From Tautonia marina (GTDB taxonomy: Bacteria; Planctomycetota; Planctomycetia; Isosphaerales; Isosphaeraceae): 64,000 nt of DNA. The notes beneath the pieces were generated by a model that did not search any database, was not told where the DNA came from, and saw only the letters and a list, made by a program, of their open reading frames with translations. The DNA is taken from assembly GCF_009177065.1 (NCBI RefSeq), contig NZ_WEZF01000001.1:620001-684000 (forward strand). Reading direction: 5' to 3'. Position numbers and translations under genes: made by a program. Positions 17,649 through 25,197 of the stretch are shown here, piece after piece (position 1 is the stretch's first letter; every line of letters begins with the position of its first letter).

Positions 17649-17677
17649 TTGTCAACCACTCTCCCTTACGTCACAAT
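17649..17677 (+). promoter_or_regulatory. Possible promoter of tRNA-Ala
   Basis: TTGTCA at 17649-17654 and CACAAT at 17672-17677 are separated by 17 bp and lie about 27 bp before the mature tRNA start. Four of six -10 positions and five of six -35 positions fit the sigma-70 consensus. This is a motif match only. Confidence 0.35.
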
Positions 17678-17703
17678 ACTCTACCAGTTTCACCCGATCG
17701 TTT

Positions 17704-17776
17704 GGGGACGTAGCTCAACTGGGAGAGCGCCTGCCTTGCACGCAGGAGGTTGCCGGTTCGACCCCGGTCGTCTCCA
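17704..17776 (+). tRNA. tRNA-Ala (anticodon TGC)
   Basis: 73 nt folding as a standard cloverleaf. The acceptor GGGGACG pairs with CGTCTCC (one G-U), the D stem is GCTC/GAGC, and the anticodon stem CCTGC/GCAGG closes loop CTTGCAC with anticodon TGC. The T stem GCCGG/CCGGT carries TTCGACC. The discriminator base is A and CCA is not encoded. It lies 70 bp after the protease gene and convergent to the sulfide cluster. Confidence 0.97.
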
Positions 17777-17883
17777 CTGTCAGTAAGAGGGAATGGGTGG
17801 AACGCGGTTGTTTTAAATGTGACGTATAGTGGCTTTCGTCTCGGAAGATGAACGCTGAGTGACGAGCGACGTTTGAGCTCGGT

Positions 17884-18798
17884 TCACATGAAGCGTTCCA
17901 GCACGATATAAGCGGCGACGGCGAGGATCGCTCCGGCAAAGACCTTCTGAAGCCGGGGGCCGGAGAGCTGTCGGCCGAGACGGGTTCCGAGCACCATGCC
18001 GAGCAGGCCTCCCACAATAAATTGAGTGGTGATGCCCAGCGGTAACGGTCTGCCTGCCACCAGCAGAGAGCCCACTCCCGATGCACCAATCAGGGCGATC
18101 ACCAGCAGCGAGGTGGCCACGGCGCGGTGGACTCCCATGCCGCTGAACAGGACCAGCGCTGGGACGATCACGAACCCGCCACCGACCCCGAACAGGCCGG
18201 ACAGAACCCCTGTGACCAAGCCCACTCCGGCAAGCAGCATCGCGCATCGGGTACTCATTGTCAGACGACCCGAGGGATCGCGGCGGCAGGTCGGGCCGGG
18301 CTCGTCGCTCGGGATCGGTTCGAAGCGGGCACGGACGGCGAGCGAATCGGCAGGCCGAGAATTGGCCTTGAACCACATGCGAGACGCGACCAGAACCATC
18401 AACCCTGAAAACAAGAGTAGCAAGAGAGGGCCCGGCAACTGGCCATTCATCCAGGAGCCGATCGGGGCCCCCGCCATCCCCGCGACCGCGAAGATCAGAC
18501 CCGTGTGGACTTCGACCTCACCGGATCGGAGCCGCTGGAAAAAGCCGAACAGGGCGGTTGCTCCCACCGCCGCGAGCGAAATGCCGACTGCCTCATTCGG
18601 ACGGATGCCAAGCCCGTAGACCAGAAGCGGCACGGCGAAGATGGAACCGCCTCCGCCCGTCAGCCCGAGCGAAAAGCCTACGATCGCGCCAAACGCCAAG
18701 CTCAGGACAAGCTGAACGGGATCGCTCACATTCGAGAGCATCTCCGGCGCAATCGTTGCCAGGGCCACGGCCGCGACGATCGAACGCACGACGATCAC
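17884..18798 (-). CDS. TauE/SafE (TSUP) family sulfite/sulfonate exporter
   Basis: 304 aa polytopic membrane protein from a GTG start 8 bp after AGGAG. It has the duplicated TSUP architecture: 'LVLSLAFGAIVGFSLGLTGGGGSIFAVPLLVYGLG' in the first half is mirrored by 'GVGLVTGVLSGLFGVGGGFVIVPALVLFSGM' in the second. It ends with 'VFAGAILAVAAYIVLERF'. TSUP members export sulfite, thiosulfate or organosulfonates. As the distal gene of a sulfide-oxidation cluster, export of the sulfite made by persulfide dioxygenase is the natural inference. A hydrophilic cytoplasmic loop (about residues 165-200) separates the halves. Confidence 0.87.
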   Translation of the reverse strand: MIVVRSIVAAVALATIAPEMLSNVSDPVQLVLSLAFGAIVGFSLGLTGGGGSIFAVPLLVYGLGIRPNEAVGISLAAVGATALFGFFQRLRSGEVEVHTGLIFAVAGMAGAPIGSWMNGQLPGPLLLLLFSGLMVLVASRMWFKANSRPADSLAVRARFEPIPSDEPGPTCRRDPSGRLTMSTRCAMLLAGVGLVTGVLSGLFGVGGGFVIVPALVLFSGMGVHRAVATSLLVIALIGASGVGSLLVAGRPLPLGITTQFIVGGLLGMVLGTRLGRQLSGPRLQKVFAGAILAVAAYIVLERFM

Positions 18799-18893
18799 AG
18801 GACGATCTCCTCGCGAACAGGGACACCACCGTCACAACCGACTTGAGCTCGGGCTGCCCGATCCGATCGGGCGACCCGAGGATTCTGCGCTGT

Positions 18894-20099
18894 TCAGACC
18901 CGACCTTTGAGCATGCCATGCCAGTAAAGCGAGGGAAGACCTGCCTTCTTCAACAAGAACATGCTGAATCGCTCTTGCGACTGGTCGAAAGGAAAAGTCT
19001 CGGCAGGCTTTTTGTCATAATCGAACTCGGCCATGATCAAGCTGTTGTATCCTGTCACGACCGGACAGGATGTGTAGCCGTCGTACGAGGCGGTGGGAAC
19101 CTCTCCCTTCATGCAGTTCATCAGGTTCTCGACGAGCACGGGAGCCTGCTTGCGAATGGCGGCCCCGGTCTTGGAAGTCGGCAAGCTTGACGCATCGCCA
19201 ATCGCGAAAACGTTCGGAAAACGAACATGGCGAAGTGAAAACTTGTCGACATCAGCCCAGCCTTCAGCATCGGCCAGGGGACTCTGAGCGATGAAGTCGG
19301 GAGGGCCCATCGGCGGGGTGACGTGGATCATGTTGTAGTTCAACACGACCTCGTCTCCCGTGTCGAGCTTGCGGAAGACGGCCTCCTTGCGGTCAGCGCG
19401 GATCTCGATCAGGTTGTGCTTGAACAGGGGTTCGATCCCTTTGCGGGCAACGACCTTTTCGAGTGAGGTGGCGTAGGGTTCGACCGCGAAGATCCGAGGA
19501 GTACCGGTGGCGAAGATCAGCCGAGATTGGTTCCGAACCCCCGAGCGTTGGAACGCTTCCTCTGCCAGGTACATGATCTTTTGAGGGCCGCCTCCACACT
19601 TCACCGGGCCGGAGGGTTGGGTGAAGATGGCGGTTCCGCCGCGGAATTCTTGAATGCTTCGCCAGGTGCTCGGCACGGTCTTGATGTCGTAGTTGCTGCA
19701 CACACCGTCATGACCAACAGCGTCGCGCAGTCCTTTCACCTTATCCCAGTTGATCTGGATGCCGGCGGCGACGATGAGCCAGTCGTAGGTAATGATGTCG
19801 CCATTCTTCGTAGTCACCCGGTGCGTGTCGGGGGCGAACGTCGAGACGGCATCCTTGATCCAGGTCGTTCCTGGAGGAATGAGATCGGCTTCCTCTCGTT
19901 CCGAGTCTTCGGGCTTGTAAATGCCACCACCGACCAGGGTCCAGAGGGGCTGGTAGTAATGTTTTGTCGAAGGCTCAACAATCGCCACGTCCAGCGAGGG
20001 GTCTTGCTGGCGCAACCGCGCGGCCACAGTGATCCCAGCGGTCCCACCACCGACAATGAGGATCTGATGATGTCGTTCCACGATCCGATCTCCCGTCAT
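18894..20099 (-). CDS. sqr: Type II sulfide:quinone oxidoreductase
   Basis: 401 aa FAD flavoprotein. FAD motif 'ILIVGGGTAGITVAARL' at 13-29. The family cysteines are Cys134, Cys168 in 'SGPVKCGGGPQKIMYLAE' and Cys345 in 'YTSCPVVTGY'. The C terminus ('AEFDYDKKPAETFPFDQS') closely follows the mitochondrial SQOR/type II SQR pattern. The enzyme oxidises sulfide to sulfane sulfur or glutathione persulfide and reduces quinone at the membrane. It begins 28 bp after the DUF1641 gene and precedes the TSUP exporter by 95 bp. Its persulfide product is the substrate of the dioxygenase encoded upstream in the same cluster. Confidence 0.93.
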   Translation of the reverse strand: MTGDRIVERHHQILIVGGGTAGITVAARLRQQDPSLDVAIVEPSTKHYYQPLWTLVGGGIYKPEDSEREEADLIPPGTTWIKDAVSTFAPDTHRVTTKNGDIITYDWLIVAAGIQINWDKVKGLRDAVGHDGVCSNYDIKTVPSTWRSIQEFRGGTAIFTQPSGPVKCGGGPQKIMYLAEEAFQRSGVRNQSRLIFATGTPRIFAVEPYATSLEKVVARKGIEPLFKHNLIEIRADRKEAVFRKLDTGDEVVLNYNMIHVTPPMGPPDFIAQSPLADAEGWADVDKFSLRHVRFPNVFAIGDASSLPTSKTGAAIRKQAPVLVENLMNCMKGEVPTASYDGYTSCPVVTGYNSLIMAEFDYDKKPAETFPFDQSQERFSMFLLKKAGLPSLYWHGMLKGRV

Positions 20100-20127
20100 G
20101 GATACTGTTTGCGGGGCAGGGCAGGGG

Positions 20128-20865
20128 TTAGTCGTCGGAGGGGGTGGCGAGATTCTGGCCGAAGCACCGACCGACCTGGACCAGGAAGCTCAACGACCGT
20201 CTAACGTTGGGATCGCCAAGCGCTCGAATGAGACCGACCGGCCCGATCTGCTCCGGAGTCTTGGTCGAGCATGTGTTCTCATGACAGGTCGCCAGCGCTC
20301 GTCCTGTCTTGCCGACGACTGCCAGAGCGTGCGGTTCCAGCACATCGGAGCGGAGCAGGATGCCAAGCCGTTCCAGTTCGGCTTCGCTCACACGCTGCCC
20401 GAGCCAGAGCAGGGCATGAATGCCCTGCCGAAGGCTCGTCTCAACATCAATTCCCTGGGTCACGAGGGTCGCGGCGTACTCGTCAAGGGTATCGACGACG
20501 ACCGCAAGCAGCCCAGGAAGCTGATCGAGTGTTGCCAGGGTCTGTTCGAGTTGACCTGCTCGATCGAGCAGGCGTTCAAGGGCCCGAGAGGTCTCGTGAT
20601 CGGTCAGCCGCTCGGCCAAACGGAGTAGATGGCCGAGCCGTTCATCCGGTCCGGTACCGGTTGCGGTGAGCTTCCGGCACGATTCGTCGAGCGCATCGAC
20701 GGCGGTGGCCATCAACGGGGGAGCCTCATCGGCGAGTCGTTCCAGGCGGGAGACGACGCGATCGATGTGCTCGACCCGCTCCAGAAGACGAGCCATCACA
20801 TCGACTCCCGCCTCACTGGTGGCTTCGTGCAGCCCTCGTCCCTCGGACGGTTCATTTGAGTTCAT
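20128..20865 (-). CDS. DUF1641 family protein, SQR partner
   Basis: 245 aa, helical, Leu-rich and soluble. The middle ('LERLLDRAGQLEQTLATLDQLPGLLAVVVDTLDEYAATL') and the C-terminal 'PNVRRSLSFLVQVGRCFGQNL' resemble DUF1641, a family usually encoded next to sulfide:quinone or related flavoprotein oxidoreductases. The C-terminal half carries two Cys in 'ATCHENTCSTKT'. It lies 60 bp after the persulfide dioxygenase gene and 28 bp before sqr. A role as accessory, membrane-docking or persulfide-accepting partner of SQR is inference. Confidence 0.8.
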   Translation of the reverse strand: MNSNEPSEGRGLHEATSEAGVDVMARLLERVEHIDRVVSRLERLADEAPPLMATAVDALDESCRKLTATGTGPDERLGHLLRLAERLTDHETSRALERLLDRAGQLEQTLATLDQLPGLLAVVVDTLDEYAATLVTQGIDVETSLRQGIHALLWLGQRVSEAELERLGILLRSDVLEPHALAVVGKTGRALATCHENTCSTKTPEQIGPVGLIRALGDPNVRRSLSFLVQVGRCFGQNLATPSDD

Positions 20866-20925
20866 GATTCTGGTTCGTTCGTGGAATGGGTCGAGGATGA
20901 AGGGTGCCGCAAGGTTCAGGCGGCC

Positions 20926-22329
20926 TCAGCTGCCCACCGACTCGGTGGGAGCGTTCGAGGCAGCCCATGCCTTGTAGCCGCCGACGAGGTCGGTGACCCG
21001 GTCTCGGCCATGCCTGCGGAGAAGGCTGGCGGCGATCGACGATCGGTATCCTCCCTGACAATGAACGACGACGTCACGATCGGCCGGAACCTCGTCAATT
21101 CGTTCAACCAGGTGGCCAAGGGGAATGTGTAACGATCGTTCGATTCGGCCGGCGTCGCGCTCTTTCTCCGAGCGAACATCGAGGATGACTGGAGCCTGGT
21201 CGCTTGCGAGGTGCTCGGCCAGTGCCGGAGCGGTGATGCGGGGAGTCGAGCGAAGCAGGTCGTCCCGGCCGTCGAGGGCCCCCATGCCTCCCTTGAGGTA
21301 GCCGGCGGCGTTATCGAAGCCGATCCGCCCCAGCCGCATGATGGCCTCCTCCTCGTCACCGGTCTCAGCGATGACCACGATCGGGCGATCATGGCTCAGA
21401 ACCGTGCCGCACCAGGTCGCATACTGCCCCTTCAAGCCCACATTGATGGCCCCGGCCAGGTGGGCCCCTTCGAAGTCGGCGGCTTCTCGGACATCGAGGA
21501 CCTGGGCTCCCTCGTCTCGAATGCGGAGGAATTCGTCAAGATCGAGGGGCCGAAGGGCTCGCTTCATCGTCTCGTCGAGGCTCGATCGCTCCTTGCGGTT
21601 CAGGATCGCGTCGTGAACGAAGTAGTCGGGGGCGTCGGGCTGGTCAACCTCGACCAGCTTGATGAACTGCTCCTTACTCATGGGCTGTAAGGCATAATTG
21701 TATTTCTTCTGTTCGCCGATGGTTGAAACCCGCTCGGTGCTGAGCTGCTTGCCACAGAGCGAACCCGCGCCATGGGCCGGATAGATGAGGGTTTCGTCAG
21801 GAAGTTTGACAAGCTTATTCGTGATTGAGTTGTAGAGCATTTCGGCCAGTTCGTCGGCGGTGACGCCGATGGAGGCGAGCAGGTCGGGGCGGCCCACATC
21901 GCCGATGAACAGTGTGTCGCCGGTCAGGACCGCGTGGGGTTGCGTGTCGCTCTTGGTCAGGTCGTAGGCGAGAATCGAGATCCCCTCGGGAGTGTGGCCG
22001 GGAGTCTCCAGAATTTCCAGGCGAACGTCGCCAAATTCAACTACATCGCCATCCTTGACGGGTGTGAAGTCGTATTCGGCCTCGGCGCGAGATCCAAGAT
22101 AGATATGAGCCCCCGTACGGTCGCGCAACTCGATATGCCCGGCGAGGAAGTCGGCGTGGAAGTGCGTCAGAAACACATACCGGATCGACCAACCGTTCGC
22201 CTCGGCGTCGCGGACGTACTGATCAATGTCGCGCTGCGGGTCGACCACCGCGGCGATTCCCGTACGCTCGTCGACGATCATGTACGAAGCATGAGCCAGG
22301 CAGCCCAGGTAGTATTGCTCGATTTTCAT
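20926..22329 (-). CDS. Persulfide dioxygenase-like MBL protein fused to two rhodanese domains
   Basis: 467 aa. Residues 1-250 are a metallo-beta-lactamase fold of the ETHE1/persulfide dioxygenase group with His56, His58, Asp60 and His65 in 'LTHFHADFLAGH'. Two rhodanese domains follow. In the first (about 265-365) the active-site loop reads 'VVIAETGDEE', with no cysteine. The second has the loop 'HCQGGYRSS', with the catalytic Cys. Persulfide dioxygenases oxidise glutathione persulfide to sulfite; the active rhodanese could move sulfane sulfur to thiosulfate. It is the first structural gene after a sigma-54-like promoter, and its ATG is preceded by GGAGAGAG. Confidence 0.92.
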   Translation of the reverse strand: MKIEQYYLGCLAHASYMIVDERTGIAAVVDPQRDIDQYVRDAEANGWSIRYVFLTHFHADFLAGHIELRDRTGAHIYLGSRAEAEYDFTPVKDGDVVEFGDVRLEILETPGHTPEGISILAYDLTKSDTQPHAVLTGDTLFIGDVGRPDLLASIGVTADELAEMLYNSITNKLVKLPDETLIYPAHGAGSLCGKQLSTERVSTIGEQKKYNYALQPMSKEQFIKLVEVDQPDAPDYFVHDAILNRKERSSLDETMKRALRPLDLDEFLRIRDEGAQVLDVREAADFEGAHLAGAINVGLKGQYATWCGTVLSHDRPIVVIAETGDEEEAIMRLGRIGFDNAAGYLKGGMGALDGRDDLLRSTPRITAPALAEHLASDQAPVILDVRSEKERDAGRIERSLHIPLGHLVERIDEVPADRDVVVHCQGGYRSSIAASLLRRHGRDRVTDLVGGYKAWAASNAPTESVGS

Positions 22330-22421
22330 GGTCGGACTCTCTCCATCGACGCTCCCCAGCAGGAGCGTCCCGAAATTCCGGGCAACGTGATCCGTGGTCT
22401 CGAACGACGAAACACGTCAAG

Positions 22422-22437
22422 AGCACGAATCGGGCCA
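22422..22437 (-). promoter_or_regulatory. Sigma-54 -24/-12 promoter candidate for sulfide operon
   Basis: On the minus strand the sequence is TGGCCCGATTCGTGCT. The invariant GG and GC are separated by exactly 10 bp, and most other positions fit TGGCACG-N4-TTGCA/T (A to C and T to G changes). It lies about 93 bp before the ATG of the persulfide dioxygenase gene, downstream of a gene for a sigma-54 activator in the same orientation. Found by eye, not scored. Confidence 0.5.
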
Positions 22438-22542
22438 AGGCTCGGATGGCTGTTGGGGAAATTGGTGTAAGTTTAGGTGGAGTCTGGAGATGAAAAATTC
22501 GATCAGCGGCGGTAATGCCCGAAAACGGTGAAATGGGTCCGC

Positions 22543-22573
22543 GTGTTAAGCGTGGGGGTGTTAAGGTGTTAAG
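22543..22573. repeat. Three GTGTTAAG direct repeats, candidate activator sites
   Basis: GTGTTAAG occurs at 22543-22550, 22558-22565 and 22566-22573 (starts 15 and 8 bp apart). They are followed by an imperfect palindrome GTTGGCGCGCTAAC (22573-22586) reaching into the activator stop codon. They lie about 105-150 bp upstream of the -24/-12 element, the usual distance for upstream activator sequences of NtrC-type proteins. Confidence 0.45.
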
Positions 22574-22581
22574 TTGGCGCG

Positions 22582-23976
22582 CTAACCTGAAACAGAGGCT
22601 GCATCGATCGCGTACTTGCGGATCTTTTTCCAAAGGGTGACGCGGCTGGTGCCGAGGAGCCGGGCGGCTTCGGTCCGATTCCCTCGAGTCTGATCAAGGG
22701 CTTCAAGGATGCGGCGTCGTTCTGCTTGATCGGCAGGGCTCAGGGGAATGGAATCGGGAGGGGGCGTCCGTTCCGAGGGTTGTTCGGTGCGGACCTCGAT
22801 GGGCAGGTCGAGCAGGGTGATGGTGTCGCCGCTGACGGTGACGAACGCGTGTTCCAGAGCGTTCCGAAGTTCTCGAACGTTCCCCGGCCAGGGGTAATTC
22901 ATCAGGGCCTGAAGGGCGTCGCGGGCGATGCCTCGAACGGGTCGATGATACTCTCTCGAGAGTTGGTCGATGAAGTGGCGGACAAGGAGAGGCAGATCCT
23001 CTCGCCGCTCGCGGAGGGGTGGTAATCGGATTTCGAACACATGAATGCGATAATAAAAGTCTTCGCGAAAGGCTTGCGAAGCGACCAATTCTTTCAGGTT
23101 CTTGTTCGTTGCCGTGATCAGACGGACGTTGACGCGGGTTGGAGCGTCAGCCCCAACGCGACGGATCTCCCGTTCCTGCAAAACCCGAAGCAATTTCAAC
23201 TGGAGTAGGGGGGAAACGTCGCCAATCTCATCGAGGAACAAGGTGCCGCCTTCGGCAGCCTGGAACAGGCCGATCTTGTCTCGGTCGGCGCTGGTGAAGG
23301 CCCCCTTGACATGCCCGAACAGCTCGGATTCGAGCAGCGTTTCTGGAATTGCCGAACAATTGATGGCGAGAAACGGACGGTCCTTGCGGTTGCTCAGCGA
23401 GTGAATCGCACCGGCTGCCAGTTCCTTCCCGGTGCCGGATTCACCGGAAACGAAGACGGTTACGTCGCTGTGCGCGGCCAGCCGGATCCGGCGGAAGACT
23501 TCCTGCATCGGAGTGCTGGCACCGACGAGCTTGCCGAAGGCGTCTCGATTCCGCGTTTGCTCTTCCAATAACGCGATGCGTTCGTTGGCCTGAAGAAACG
23601 GCGTGAGGTCAGAGAAGTTGCAAACGGCCCCGGCAACCTGGCCGTTCGCCTCGTGAATCAGGCGAACGCTGCCGTGGATGGACACCTCGCGGCCGTCCTT
23701 GGCCATGAGCTTGCATTCCTGATGGCAAGTGCCGGTTGTTGCGTCGCACGAGCCCTGGAGCAGCTCGGTGAGTGCTGCGAATCCCTTGCAGTGCGCTCCT
23801 TCAAAGAGCCGGCACGATTGCCCGACGACCTCCTCACTGGCGTATCCGGTGATCCGTTCGGCCCCCCGACTCCAGGCCACAATGCGGCCCGAGGCGTCGA
23901 CGGTGAACACGCCGTCGGCCATCTCATCGACGATGGTGCTCAGGAGGCTCGGGTCGCGTCGGAAGTCGAGGTCCAT
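22582..23976 (-). CDS. PAS-AAA-Fis sigma-54 activator with Cys-rich PAS domain (FisR-like role)
   Basis: 464 aa. N-terminal PAS domain (about 12-125) contains Cys55, Cys63, Cys77, Cys84 and Cys88 clustered in the ligand region. The AAA+ domain has Walker A 'GESGTGKE' at 178-185, Walker B-like 'GGTLFLDEIG', and a sigma-54 contact loop reading GAFTSA (225-230) instead of the usual GAFTGA. A C-terminal Fis-type helix-turn-helix includes 'NRTEAARLLGTSRVTLWKKI'. There is no receiver domain, so the signal is sensed directly by PAS. It is encoded 252 bp upstream of the sulfide genes and 36 bp after the epimerase gene. In Cupriavidus, FisR activates sqr/pdo through sigma-54; a similar role here is inferred from position and cysteines. 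Confidence 0.88.
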   Translation of the reverse strand: MDLDFRRDPSLLSTIVDEMADGVFTVDASGRIVAWSRGAERITGYASEEVVGQSCRLFEGAHCKGFAALTELLQGSCDATTGTCHQECKLMAKDGREVSIHGSVRLIHEANGQVAGAVCNFSDLTPFLQANERIALLEEQTRNRDAFGKLVGASTPMQEVFRRIRLAAHSDVTVFVSGESGTGKELAAGAIHSLSNRKDRPFLAINCSAIPETLLESELFGHVKGAFTSADRDKIGLFQAAEGGTLFLDEIGDVSPLLQLKLLRVLQEREIRRVGADAPTRVNVRLITATNKNLKELVASQAFREDFYYRIHVFEIRLPPLRERREDLPLLVRHFIDQLSREYHRPVRGIARDALQALMNYPWPGNVRELRNALEHAFVTVSGDTITLLDLPIEVRTEQPSERTPPPDSIPLSPADQAERRRILEALDQTRGNRTEAARLLGTSRVTLWKKIRKYAIDAASVSG

Positions 23977-24012
23977 GACCTTCCTCGGAGAGGGGGGACC
24001 GATCCGGGGAGG

Positions 24013-24429
24013 TTAAGGGTTGCTCGGTGGTTCGCACAGTTCGGTCAGCACGCCGTGAGTGCTCTTGGGGTGGGCGAAGGCAATCCGCATGTGATGAGCC
24101 CCGGCGCGGGGGGATTCGTCGATCATGCGGAGCCCGGCCGCTTTCCACTCCGCGATCCGATCCTCGATCCGATCGACGGTGAACGCGACGTGGTGCATGC
24201 CTTCACCGCGCTTGTCGAGGAAACCGGCGATGGTGCTGGTCGGATCAGTCGGTTCGAGTAACTCGAAGCGGACATCTCCGATGCGAAAGAAGCCAACGCG
24301 CACCTTCTGGTCCGCCACGACCTCGATTCCTTCGAACTCGGCGCCGAGCGTTTCCTCGTAGTACGGACGGTGATCATCGATCGATTTCACCGCGATCCCG
24401 ATGTGGTTGAGTGCCTTGACGGGAGCCAT
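24013..24429 (-). CDS. mce: Methylmalonyl-CoA epimerase
   Basis: 138 aa, two glyoxalase-like halves. Metal-binding residues are visible in 'LNHIGIAVKSIDDH' near the N terminus, in 'RFELLEPTDP', 'MHHVAFTVDRIED' and at the C terminus 'TELCEPP'. The enzyme interconverts the S and R forms of methylmalonyl-CoA, linking the carboxyltransferase to the B12-dependent mutase. It is the last gene of the methylmalonyl-CoA cluster, 40 bp after the biotin carrier gene. Length is typical for the family. Confidence 0.95.
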   Translation of the reverse strand: MAPVKALNHIGIAVKSIDDHRPYYEETLGAEFEGIEVVADQKVRVGFFRIGDVRFELLEPTDPTSTIAGFLDKRGEGMHHVAFTVDRIEDRIAEWKAAGLRMIDESPRAGAHHMRIAFAHPKSTHGVLTELCEPPSNP

Positions 24430-24469
24430 CGTGAAGGTTCCTGTTCCAGAGAGTTGATCGGGGCCGGAG

Positions 24470-24862
24470 TTATTCGAACTCGATCAGGACCTGACCTTGC
24501 TGGACGCCATCTCCTTCTGCTGCGTTGATCTTGGAGATCTTTCCGGCGATCGGGGCGGTGATGACGGTTTCCATTTTCATCGCTTCAAGCACGATGAGAA
24601 CGTCGTTGACCTGGATCGACTGGCCAGGCTGGACCGCGACCTTGGAAACGACCCCGGCCAGAGGGCTGCGGCAAACCTTGCTTTCGTCGGCCACGGGAGC
24701 GTGGCCCGCGGCGGCCGAGGGGGGAGCGACGGCGCTCGAAGGGGCAGCCGAAACTCGAGCCTGGCCCATTGGGGGCACATAGCTGTGCCGGGGAGTCTCC
24801 GGCTCGGCCACCTCGACCTCGACCTCGTACACGTTGCCATCAACCGTAATTTTGAGTTTCAA
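24470..24862 (-). CDS. Biotin carboxyl carrier protein (1.3S-type transcarboxylase subunit)
   Basis: 130 aa from a TTG start overlapping the previous stop (TTGA). Residues 1-20 are a short beta segment and 25-60 an Ala/Pro-rich swivel linker. Residues 62-130 form the biotinyl domain with the biotinylation site Lys96 in 'EAMKMET'. This matches the 1.3S subunit of Propionibacterium transcarboxylase and the gamma/biotin subunits of methylmalonyl-CoA or glutaconyl-CoA decarboxylases. The neighbouring 12S-type and 5S-type subunits supply the two half-reactions between which this protein would carry carboxyl groups. Confidence 0.93.
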   Translation of the reverse strand: MKLKITVDGNVYEVEVEVAEPETPRHSYVPPMGQARVSAAPSSAVAPPSAAAGHAPVADESKVCRSPLAGVVSKVAVQPGQSIQVNDVLIVLEAMKMETVITAPIAGKISKINAAEGDGVQQGQVLIEFE

Positions 24863-25176
24863 CGCTCGCTCCTACCATGCTTGATCGCCAGGGTGTGCGA
24901 GGCCTGGACGGTGACGCGGCCCTGTTGAGCCCAGGCAGGCGAGCCGAGCAGCCGGATCTGTCGCACGTGGGCCCGCTTGCCGAGGAAGGCCGCGACTGCG
25001 GCGGCAATGACAAAGACGAGTTCATCGTTGATCGGTGCGGCCACCGAGGGGGCCGTTGCGCCGGCGTTCCCCTTGGCTTCCATGGCTGAGACACGATCGG
25101 TAAGGTGCGCGACCTCGCGGCGGAGGGCCTCAACGGCCTCGACGAGCCTGGCCAGGTCGTTCGGCTCGGAGTTCAT
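24859..25176 (-). CDS. Small acyl-CoA carboxylase/transcarboxylase accessory subunit
   Basis: 105 aa. Residues 8-35 form a short heptad coil ('LVEAVEALRREVAHLTDRV'). Residues 50-66 are a hydrophobic helix ('ELVFVIAAAVAAFLG'), and the C-terminal 'AWAQQGRVTVQASHTL' looks conserved. Position between the carboxyltransferase and the biotin carrier recalls the OadG/MmdD-like delta subunits of biotin-dependent decarboxylases, which tether or assemble the complex. I cannot assign it firmly. It starts 21 bp after the carboxyltransferase stop and its own stop overlaps the carrier start. Confidence 0.7.
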   Translation of the reverse strand: MNSEPNDLARLVEAVEALRREVAHLTDRVSAMEAKGNAGATAPSVAAPINDELVFVIAAAVAAFLGKRAHVRQIRLLGSPAWAQQGRVTVQASHTLAIKHGRSER

Positions 25177-25197
25177 GAGCGTGGTCCTCCGTTCGGG

